Shown piece by piece: positions 1 through 5,505 of a DNA stretch of 5,505 nucleotides (position 1 is its first letter; every line of letters begins with the position of its first letter). The stretch is from an uncultured Lachnospiraceae bacterium (GTDB lineage Bacteria; Bacillota; Clostridia; Lachnospirales; Lachnospiraceae). Below the pieces are notes generated by a model, which was given only the letters and a program-made list of their open reading frames with translations, ran no database searches and had not been told where the DNA came from. Location: positions 1 through 5,505 of the forward strand of contig CATYEA010000142.1 of the NCBI GenBank assembly GCA_958405355.1, written 5' to 3'. The translations under genes and the position numbers were made by a program.

Positions 1-537
1 CGCTTTGGTATCAGCCCGGCCGACAACATGAAAACCATTGTCTCCAGATGTCAGTCTTATATCCAGAATTTTGACAGTCAGTTTTCAAACCTTTTCATTA
101 CAGGAAACACCGGCGTCGGCAAAAGCTTTCTGACCCATTGTATTGCCAATGAACTGCTCAAAGCTTCCCGCTCGGTTCTTTACATGACGGCCTTTGACTT
201 GATTGAGGCTTTTGAGGCCCACACTTTTGGAAATACAGAAGATGGCGAAGAAAGTTTTTATGAAGATACTCTGTTTGATTCCATTATGAACTGCGACGCA
301 CTGATCATCGATGACTTAGGTACTGAAACTATCAATAATTTCACAGTTTCCCAACTGTTTTTGTGTCTCAATCATCGACAGGAGCATCGCAGATCGACGA
401 TCATATCCACAAATCTTCCGGTAGAGGCAATTCAGGATATTTACAGTGAACGTATTTCTTCCCGAATCATCAGTTATTATCATATTTTCCTTATCTTCGG
501 AGAAGATATTCGTATCAGGATTGCCAGATCAAACTAA
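1..537 (+). CDS. DnaC-like AAA+ ATPase, probable replicative helicase loader (5' end outside window)
   Basis: The reading frame is open from base 1, so the ATG at 28 is probably internal and the true start lies left of the window. The 178 visible residues cover the whole AAA+ core: Walker A GNTGVGKS (bases 103-126), Walker B LIIDDLG (301-321), a sensor-1-type STNLP segment (406-420) and the ERISSRI arginine-finger region (445-465). The C-terminal run after it (FGEDIRIRI) is the usual ending of Firmicute DnaC/DnaI-type proteins, so the 3' end looks intact. Full-length relatives are about 320-340 residues with an N-terminal helicase-binding region, so roughly 150 residues are missing here. The family uses ATP to load the replicative helicase onto DNA in the cytoplasm. 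IstB transposase helpers share this fold, but no transposon feature is visible nearby. No hairpin terminator follows the gene, so some readthrough into the prs-type gene is possible. Confidence 0.88.
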   Translation, partial: RFGISPADNMKTIVSRCQSYIQNFDSQFSNLFITGNTGVGKSFLTHCIANELLKASRSVLYMTAFDLIEAFEAHTFGNTEDGEESFYEDTLFDSIMNCDALIIDDLGTETINNFTVSQLFLCLNHRQEHRRSTIISTNLPVEAIQDIYSERISSRIISYYHIFLIFGEDIRIRIARSN

Positions 538-584
538 TGTTTTTTATTAAGTACAACATTCTTCAACGACTTTCGACAAAATTC

Positions 585-614
585 TTGACAATAAAGTCAT
601 AGATAGTCCATAAT
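585..614 (+). promoter_or_regulatory. Probable sigma-A promoter for the prs-type gene
   Basis: A perfect -35 hexamer TTGACA (585-590) is followed after 18 bp by CATAAT (609-614), a five-of-six match to the -10 consensus, in AT-rich DNA. Transcription would start near 620-622 and leave a leader of about 55 nt before the ATG at 675. An alternative -10, TAATAT at 611-616, needs a 20-bp spacer and is less likely. No PurR-type box or pyrimidine attenuator is recognisable. Confidence 0.72.
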
Positions 615-634
615 ATTTTATTGGTTATAAAATA
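614..634 (+). repeat. AT-only perfect inverted repeat at the predicted transcription start
   Basis: TATTTTAT (614-621) and ATAAAATA (627-634) are exact reverse complements separated by TGGTT. The repeat overlaps the end of the predicted -10 and the start site of the prs promoter. It could be a regulator-binding dyad or a weak 5'-leader hairpin, but with only A and T in its arms it may be a chance product of local composition. Confidence 0.4.
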
Positions 635-663
635 CAAACTTACTAACAATCCTTATAAAGTAC

Positions 664-668
664 GGAGG
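664..668 (+). promoter_or_regulatory. Ribosome binding site of the prs-type gene
   Basis: GGAGG lies 6 nt before the ATG at 675. This is a near-ideal Shine-Dalgarno sequence and fixes the start codon, matching the heavy translation suggested by the gene's codon use. Confidence 0.9.
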
Positions 669-674
669 TAAATC

Positions 675-1856
675 ATGAGTCAGCTCAACATCGATTTCAA
701 AGAAACCATCCCTGTAGGTCAATTGGGAATCATCCCGCTTCAAAGCAGCTGGGAACTTGGCAAAAAAGTCAATGATTACATTGTTTCCTGGCGTAATGAC
801 CGTGAAAGTGCAAACAGCACTAACATCCTTTTTGAGAACTATAAGCAGGATACTTACATTATTGATGCCAAATGTTCCCGCTTTGGTTCCGGTGAAGCCA
901 AAGGTACAATCAACGAATCTATCCGCGGCAAAGATTTATATTTAATCGTTGATGTCACAAACTACAACATTGAATACAAATTATGCGGACATGTGAATCG
1001 TATGTCACCGGATGACCATTATTCCGATTTAAAACGTCTGATTGCCGCTGCTTCCGGTAAAGCCCGTCGTATTAATGTGATTATGCCTTTCCTCTATGAA
1101 AGCCGTCAGCATAAACGTACAGCCCGTGAGTCTCTGGACTGTGCACTTGCACTCCAGGAATTAATGAATATGGGCGTAGAAAACATCATTACCTTTGATG
1201 CCCATGACCCACGTGTTCAGAATGCCATTCCAATGAGCGGTTTTGAGAGCATTCAGCCGAACTACCAGTTTATCAAAGCTCTGTTCCATTCCGTCAGTGA
1301 CCTGACTGTGGACAGTGAACATATGATGATCATCAGCCCGGATGAAGGAGCTATGACTCGTGCCGTATATTACGCTAACGTTCTTGGTATCGATATGGGT
1401 ATGTTCTATAAACGCCGTGATTACTCCCGTGTTGTCGATGGACGTAATCCGATTGTTGCTCACGAATTCCTCGGCTCTTCTGTTGAAGGTAAAGACGTAC
1501 TCATCATCGACGATATGATTTCTTCCGGTGAAAGTATGCTGGATACTGCCAGAGAGCTGAAAAAACGTAAAGCCAACCGTGTTTTTGTCGCTTCTACCTT
1601 TGGCCTGTTTACCAATGGCCTGGAAGCCTTCGACAAAGCTTATGAAGAAGGAACAATCAGCAGAATTCTGACAACAAACTGTATCTATCAGTCACCAGAA
1701 TTACTTTCCAGACCATACTATGTCAATGTAGATCTGAGCAAGTATATCGCACTCCTGATTGATTCTCTGAATCATGATCATTCAATCAGTGAATTACTTG
1801 ACCCGAATGAAAAGATTCACAAATTATTAAATAAATATAACAACCACGAACTTTAA
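675..1856 (+). CDS. prs: Ribose-phosphate pyrophosphokinase (PRPP synthetase), long clostridial form
   Basis: Transfers pyrophosphate from ATP to ribose 5-phosphate to make PRPP, the cytoplasmic precursor for purine, pyrimidine, histidine, tryptophan and NAD synthesis. Recognisable segments, in order: TINESIRGKD (residues 78-87), matching the INESVRGKD region of standard enzymes; ESRQHKR (142-148), at the place of the YARQDRK ATP-contact loop; FDAHDPR (174-180), at the place of DLHAGQ with the metal-binding His kept; SPDEGAMTRA (221-230) with the conserved Asp; KRR (246-248), the flexible-loop catalytic Lys/Arg; and DDMISSGES (279-287), the PRPP-binding loop. At 393 residues it is about 75 longer than the usual 310-320. 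The extra length lies mainly in the N-terminal half (about residues 36-65 and 95-117) and at the C-terminus. Arginine is mostly CGT in the first half, unlike the convergent genes, which suggests high expression. It has its own promoter and ends in a shared terminator. Confidence 0.93.
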   Translation: MSQLNIDFKETIPVGQLGIIPLQSSWELGKKVNDYIVSWRNDRESANSTNILFENYKQDTYIIDAKCSRFGSGEAKGTINESIRGKDLYLIVDVTNYNIEYKLCGHVNRMSPDDHYSDLKRLIAAASGKARRINVIMPFLYESRQHKRTARESLDCALALQELMNMGVENIITFDAHDPRVQNAIPMSGFESIQPNYQFIKALFHSVSDLTVDSEHMMIISPDEGAMTRAVYYANVLGIDMGMFYKRRDYSRVVDGRNPIVAHEFLGSSVEGKDVLIIDDMISSGESMLDTARELKKRKANRVFVASTFGLFTNGLEAFDKAYEEGTISRILTTNCIYQSPELLSRPYYVNVDLSKYIALLIDSLNHDHSISELLDPNEKIHKLLNKYNNHEL

Positions 1857-1859
1857 ATC

Positions 1860-1910
1860 AAAAAAGGGTATCCTCAAAGTCATTTTTCGACTTGAGGATA
1901 CCCTTTTTTT
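1860..1910. terminator. Bidirectional intrinsic terminator between convergent units
   Basis: GGGTATCCTCAA (1866-1877) pairs exactly with TTGAGGATACCC (1892-1903). After a bulged A (1878), GTC (1879-1881) pairs with GAC (1889-1891), closing a 7-nt loop. A T7 run (1904-1910) follows on the + strand, and an A6 run (1860-1865) gives a U-tract on the - strand. The hairpin therefore serves both the prs-type gene, whose stop is 3 bp upstream, and the YhaN-like gene, whose TAA stop uses the last bases of the T run. Confidence 0.95.
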
Positions 1911-3834
1911 AATCCATATAAATCGGTGTGTAGGAAATTCCCAGACGCTCAAGCGCATCCATTTCCCGATGCTGACAAGTAAACAGAATCACCTGCGCGA
2001 ATCCCTGAGAACCAATCCATGCCAGTGTTCTTGCAAGCCGTCGGTCATCGTAAAAAACAAAACTGTCATCAAAAATCACCGGCACATCTCCTGCCGGAAA
2101 CAGTAACTTCACCATGGCCAGACGCAAAGCCAGATAGAGCTGCTCCCGTGTTCCTGTACTGAGCTGACTGCATTCCACAAAACGGCCATCCGTATCTACT
2201 TTAAGATTCAGTTCATTGTCCACAATAACCCGCTCATATTTACCTCCGGTAAGTTCCCAAATCATTCTGGAAACCTCCTGATTCAGAGCCGGACCAAAAT
2301 CCGAATGAATCTCTTCCGATAAATCCCGGATAATCGAAATACATTCATCAATAATTTCTGCCTGTTCCCGCTCCCCGGCCGCTTCTTTGGAAAGTTCTTC
2401 AATCTCTGCCAACAGGGCTTCCTGCTCCGTCTCTTTTTGCTCCATCGCTTCTTTACGTACAAGCAGCCGTTCCAATGATTTGGTGAGATTTTCCTCCCGC
2501 TCACGCAGGGATTCCAAAACATCCTCATCCTCGGCTTCCATATCCAGCGAAATGTCGTCCCCGTATTTTTCGAGATATGGCTGCAAAGGAATCTGTATCT
2601 GCTCATACTGCTCTCTCAACGCCCGCAGCTCTTCCTTCATCTGCCTCAGCATCTCTTTACTGCCTCGGCCAAACATATGCTGCTCCATTTCATCGTGAAG
2701 CGCATCCAGATTTTCTTTACTCTCGCTGAGCTTCAATCCCATCCGCTTCCGGCCGGCCTGAAGCAATACCGCCGTCGCTGCCAGAATCGCCACGAATATC
2801 AAAAGAATACCTATCCGAACAGCCAAATGACTTCTTAGAAAGAATACAGCGATTACCGGTATTAAACCGAACATCATCACAGAAAATAAAATCGCCAGAT
2901 TTCGTCCCATAAGTTGACCGTAACGGTCTGACAGATCGTCATACTCTTCATTTGCCGCATCCCACTGTTCTTTGACCGCATCAAAATCCGCTTCTGCTGC
3001 TTCATGTTTCAATTTTTCATAAGCAGCTTTCTTTTGCTGATACTGGGATGCCACATAATTATTTTCCTCAATCAGCCGGATTGCTTCCATCCGCTCCTGC
3101 TGTTCCTTTTTACGGTTCTCCCTGCCGGCCAGCCGCTCGGACTGGCGTTTTTGCCGAATTTCTTTTAATTCCTCCTGCTGCTGCCGGATATTTTCCAGGA
3201 GCTGACGCCGCTCCTCCGCTTCGGTTTCAGAAACCTCCGCCTGATTTTTTAATTCCTGAAGCTGCCGTTCCGGGCTTCGGTCCAATCGCGCCTTCTTTTC
3301 TTTTCTCAAATAATCCAGTGTCCGCTGCAAGTCTACGTCCTGATTTTTCGTCTGCTGGATATTTGCCATATAGGTCTGCAGAGTCAGGCCAAACCGGGCA
3401 TCAATCCGGCTTTCAAGCTGACCAATACTCAGCGTGTTCTTAAAATTTGTCCGATTTATCCCTTCGATCAGGCTGTCGATCTGATCGCCCGGAAGCTGCA
3501 TTTCCTTCCCTGTCCGAAGCTGCTCCACCCGAAAGAATTCGTCCTCCTTGTAAAAATTCCGCGTCAGGCGGTACATTTCTCCATGATGCTCGATGACCAT
3601 GGAACCTTCGTAATTTTTTCCCTGATCCCAGGGCTGAAATCTGGAATATTCGTCTTTTTTCGACGCTTTTCCACGAAGACGTTCCACGCCAAACAGCATG
3701 GCCTGAATGAACTGGTGAAGCGTGGATTTTCCCGCTTCGTTTTCACCGTAAACCACATTGATTCCCGGCGAGAGACGCAGACTTTTCTGATGAAAACGGC
3801 CAAAATGCGCAATATTCAACGTATCAATTATCAT
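1909..3834 (-). CDS. YhaN/SbcC-like SMC-type ATPase with a central membrane hairpin
   Basis: A 641-residue ABC/SMC-type ATPase with split nucleotide-binding halves. The N-terminal half has Walker A GENEAGKS (residues 30-37) and a Q-loop-like SIGQLE (136-141). The C-terminal half has the ABC signature LSTGTREQ (558-565), Walker B VIFDDSF (586-592, with Asp rather than Glu after the Walker Asp) and an FTCQHRE switch segment (618-624). Between them are two long Glu/Gln/Lys/Arg-rich coiled coils (about 165-305 and 362-505), separated by two hydrophobic helices (about 312-333 and 338-359). There is no CxxC zinc hook. B. subtilis YhaN is near 960 residues and SbcC exceeds 1000, so this is a short form. 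The start is fixed by the ATGA overlap with the upstream nuclease gene. The ribosome binding site is weak (CGGA, 8 nt upstream), so translation is probably coupled. By family it should act with the metallophosphoesterase on DNA ends or related substrates; the true substrate is unknown. Confidence 0.85.
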   Translation of the reverse strand: MIIDTLNIAHFGRFHQKSLRLSPGINVVYGENEAGKSTLHQFIQAMLFGVERLRGKASKKDEYSRFQPWDQGKNYEGSMVIEHHGEMYRLTRNFYKEDEFFRVEQLRTGKEMQLPGDQIDSLIEGINRTNFKNTLSIGQLESRIDARFGLTLQTYMANIQQTKNQDVDLQRTLDYLRKEKKARLDRSPERQLQELKNQAEVSETEAEERRQLLENIRQQQEELKEIRQKRQSERLAGRENRKKEQQERMEAIRLIEENNYVASQYQQKKAAYEKLKHEAAEADFDAVKEQWDAANEEYDDLSDRYGQLMGRNLAILFSVMMFGLIPVIAVFFLRSHLAVRIGILLIFVAILAATAVLLQAGRKRMGLKLSESKENLDALHDEMEQHMFGRGSKEMLRQMKEELRALREQYEQIQIPLQPYLEKYGDDISLDMEAEDEDVLESLREREENLTKSLERLLVRKEAMEQKETEQEALLAEIEELSKEAAGEREQAEIIDECISIIRDLSEEIHSDFGPALNQEVSRMIWELTGGKYERVIVDNELNLKVDTDGRFVECSQLSTGTREQLYLALRLAMVKLLFPAGDVPVIFDDSFVFYDDRRLARTLAWIGSQGFAQVILFTCQHREMDALERLGISYTPIYMD

Positions 3835-4895
3835 CTGTCATTTCCGTCCCTTCCATGATACATAGCCTGAAGACCATAGCTTAAAATCTGTTCCCTGCGT
3901 TTTTCATCCATTGGCATTTGATATACCTTTTTTATAAACAACCCGATCAGGTTTTCCGGATTCTCATTGTAAAGTCTTTCAAAATCAAACCAGGGCAATG
4001 TCTCGTCTTTGATTGAAACCACATTTCCCATATGTGACATCCGGTCCAGATCATAGGTAATATCCGTGTCCCTGTAGCCTTTTAAAACCACATTATACAG
4101 ATGTCGTTCGCCTTCAATATGAATCTGCTGTTCAAGCCACTGCTCCATCTCGCCGCTGGTCATGTCCGTATCTGATTCCAGAATCAATTCCCTGTATTCC
4201 CTGCAGGATGCCGGACAAAACTGAATCCTGGTTCCCTGCCCTGTGATCTCACCATAGACATATCCATGCGCACCCATATCCAGCCGGTCAATCGGCTCCA
4301 AAGCACCCGCATAGGCCATTCGTTCAGAAATGATTTCCGGTTTATGAATATGCCCCAGAGCCACATAATCAAATCCGGCCGTCAAAAGCTCACTTTTTTG
4401 GATTGGAATATGTTTTTCATCACCGCCATGGGCCAGAAGAATATGATATCCTGGTTTATCCAGCGGACGGACCCGATCGTAAAGCGGTTTCCCAATCTCC
4501 CGATGTTCATAGCTCAGGCCATAGACCCAGGTATTTAATGTTTCTATGTAGATAACATCCATCTGTTCCCGCCGGAAGAAGTGTACATTATCCGCCCATT
4601 CAAAATCCCTGTAATTAGAGCTTTCCCCCATGTAGTCATGATTTCCCGCCATCAAAACGACCTGGGTCGGCGCCATGGATTCCAAACGGTAATTTAATTC
4701 CTTTAATTCCCGTTTGACCGGCGGACGATGAAATACATCTCCCGCGATCAATACCAAATCCACGCCCTGCCGTCCGGCCTCTTTAAGCAGCCGGTAAAAT
4801 GTGGATTCAATTTCTTCGGAACGCTTCTGCGCCCATGGCTTCCCCTTATCCGGAACTGCCCCAAGATGAATATCCGCCATATGGATAAACCGCAT
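3831..4895 (-). CDS. YhaO/SbcD-type metallophosphoesterase (DNA repair exonuclease family)
   Basis: A 354-residue calcineurin-like phosphoesterase of the SbcD/Mre11 family. All metal-binding motifs are present: DIH (Asp8, His10), GDVFH (Asp53), GNHD (Asn85, His86), AHGG (His156) and GHIH (His182, His184). The C-terminal third (about 230-354) is less conserved and probably contacts the partner ATPase. In-frame starts also exist at GTG 4904 and ATG 4901, but only the ATG at 4895 has a proper distance (6 nt) from the AGAGGTG ribosome binding site, and MRFIHMADIHLG is the usual family N-terminus. The stop overlaps the YhaN-like start by 4 bp, and the sulfatase-family gene ends 11 bp upstream, so the three are likely co-transcribed. 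B. subtilis YhaO is about 400 residues and sits in a yhaO-yhaN-yhaM cluster; no yhaM-like gene follows here. Nuclease activity is inferred from the family. Confidence 0.88.
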   Translation of the reverse strand: MRFIHMADIHLGAVPDKGKPWAQKRSEEIESTFYRLLKEAGRQGVDLVLIAGDVFHRPPVKRELKELNYRLESMAPTQVVLMAGNHDYMGESSNYRDFEWADNVHFFRREQMDVIYIETLNTWVYGLSYEHREIGKPLYDRVRPLDKPGYHILLAHGGDEKHIPIQKSELLTAGFDYVALGHIHKPEIISERMAYAGALEPIDRLDMGAHGYVYGEITGQGTRIQFCPASCREYRELILESDTDMTSGEMEQWLEQQIHIEGERHLYNVVLKGYRDTDITYDLDRMSHMGNVVSIKDETLPWFDFERLYNENPENLIGLFIKKVYQMPMDEKRREQILSYGLQAMYHGRDGNDR

Positions 4896-4901
4896 CCTCA
4901 T

Positions 4902-4908
4902 CACCTCT
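4902..4908 (-). promoter_or_regulatory. Ribosome binding site deciding the YhaO-like start
   Basis: AGAGGTG on the - strand lies 6 nt before the ATG at 4895. It is too close to the ATG at 4901 and overlaps the GTG at 4904, so it argues for the shorter protein. It also overlaps the TAG stop (4909-4907) of the upstream sulfatase-family gene, a tight arrangement typical of coupled operon genes. Confidence 0.7.
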
Positions 4909-5505
4909 ATTCATACCATTCATCATTTCTGTGCTTCGTATCAAACAAATGATTATAATTTAAAATTGCATAATCTTTTAATTCTTCCGGCAATGACTGA
5001 ATCATATTTACACCAAAATAGGTCCCTTGATCATCAAAAAACATATTCGCTGTCATTATCGGAAAATCTTTCATAATATCCTTCATATACAACTGAAACG
5101 GACTCATCGGCAATCCCGCCGCTTCAAAAAGTGTTGTACTCAAATAATTGACACTCAATGTACCGTATTGTGAAAAATCGTAGCTGATTTCCTGCTCAAT
5201 GGCCGCTTCATCAATATCATAATTCGTCCACAGGATAAACGGTACCTGATAGCGTTCCGCGGATTCGGACCAGGAATTCTGATCATTGTTGCCATTCATG
5301 GAATAAATCGGTGAGACGACCCAGTCGGCCGGCTGATGATCGCCGAACATTAAAATGACCGTCGGCTCATCCACCACAGAAAAATATTCGACCAACTGGG
5401 CAAAAGCTTCATCCGATATTTTTATAAGAGAAAGATATCGCTCCAGAAGCTTAGCACTGCCATTGGAACCAAGAACCTCCACGTCCGGTGTAAAGTTATC
5501 GTATT
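4907..5505 (-). CDS. LTA-synthase-family sulfatase-fold membrane enzyme, C-terminal part (5' end outside window)
   Basis: The frame stays open to the right edge (it reads YDNFTPD before the GTG at 5482), so that GTG is internal and only the last 198 residues are seen. They are the end of an alkaline-phosphatase/sulfatase-fold catalytic domain. YLSLIKISDEAFAQLVEYF matches the helix before the core strand, and ILMFGDHQP (about 5333-5359) carries the Asp-His metal pair equivalent to the Mn-binding GDH of LtaS. VPFILWTNYD and a VNYLSTTLFEAAGLP segment follow, both usual in this family. Full-length relatives have several N-terminal membrane helices and an extracellular catalytic domain, and transfer glycerol-phosphate or similar groups to envelope polymers. 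Neither the helices nor the catalytic Thr is in the window, so the exact substrate cannot be told. It is the first visible gene of the - strand operon; its TAG stop is embedded in the next gene's ribosome binding site. Confidence 0.82.
   Translation of the reverse strand, partial: YDNFTPDVEVLGSNGSAKLLERYLSLIKISDEAFAQLVEYFSVVDEPTVILMFGDHQPADWVVSPIYSMNGNNDQNSWSESAERYQVPFILWTNYDIDEAAIEQEISYDFSQYGTLSVNYLSTTLFEAAGLPMSPFQLYMKDIMKDFPIMTANMFFDDQGTYFGVNMIQSLPEELKDYAILNYNHLFDTKHRNDEWYE

Noticed and set aside
1..537. IstB-type transposition helper, implying an IS21-like element
   Set aside because: No IstA-like gene, terminal inverted repeat or target duplication is visible, and the C-terminal region fits a chromosomal DnaC/DnaI-type loader better. 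The left edge hides the neighbour, so this is not fully excluded.
492..545. Hairpin TATCTTC/GAAGATA (492-498/502-508) with a T6 run at 540-545, considered as a terminator for the DnaC-like gene
   Set aside because: The stem is inside the coding region and ends 31 bases before the T run, so it lacks the stem-to-U-tract contact of an intrinsic terminator.
1161..1463. 100-codon - strand open frame opposite the prs-type gene
   Set aside because: It lies wholly within a well-supported conserved gene and shows no family motifs of its own.
3048..3443. 131-codon + strand open frame opposite the YhaN-like gene
   Set aside because: It is antisense to the coiled-coil coding region, and its Pro/Ala/Phe-rich composition is the expected reverse reading of Glu/Gln/Arg codons. 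No ribosome binding site or recognisable domain supports it.
1909..4895. A new anti-phage defence system built on the nuclease/ATPase pair
   Set aside because: The pair matches the known YhaO/YhaN housekeeping-like family, and no other defence genes, mobile elements or atypical composition are seen around it.
3831..4904. Longer YhaO-like protein starting at GTG 4904 or ATG 4901
   Set aside because: These starts overlap or sit too close to the only good ribosome binding site, and the family N-terminus begins at the ATG at 4895.

Overview
The window looks like ordinary chromosomal DNA from a low-to-moderate GC Firmicute, most likely a gut clostridium of the Lachnospiraceae type. This is inferred from the ~390-residue clostridial form of ribose-phosphate pyrophosphokinase, the DnaC-like helicase-loader ATPase, the YhaO/YhaN-type pair, the LTA-synthase-family sulfatase and strong GGAGG-type ribosome binding sites. 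No database search was possible, so the genus is open.

The layout is two convergent transcription units. On the + strand, the 3' part of a DnaC/IstB-type AAA+ ATPase gene (bases 1-537, cut by the left edge) is followed by a 137-bp gap. That gap holds a good sigma-A-type promoter, an AT-only inverted repeat and a strong ribosome binding site. Next comes a complete prs-type gene (675-1856). On the - strand, reading from the right edge, are the 3' end of a membrane sulfatase/LTA-synthase-family gene (5505-4907, cut by the right edge), a YhaO/SbcD-type metallophosphoesterase gene (4895-3831) and a YhaN/SbcC-type ATPase gene (3834-1909). These three are packed as one operon: 11 bp lie between the first two, and the second and third share an ATGA stop/start overlap. 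Their promoter must lie beyond the right edge. The two units meet at one symmetrical hairpin (1860-1910) with A and T runs on its two sides, which should terminate transcription in both directions.

Functionally, prs supplies PRPP for purine, pyrimidine, histidine, tryptophan and NAD synthesis, and the DnaC-like protein is probably a replicative helicase loader. The YhaO/YhaN pair resembles the SbcCD/Mre11-Rad50 nuclease-ATPase complex. Its ATPase is short (641 aa), lacks a CxxC zinc hook and has a two-helix membrane hairpin in the middle of its coiled coil, where the hook would be. I see no mobile elements, CRISPR arrays, tRNA/rRNA genes or clear new defence system. The membrane-tethered SbcC-like architecture, in an operon with an envelope-synthesis enzyme, is the most interesting item.
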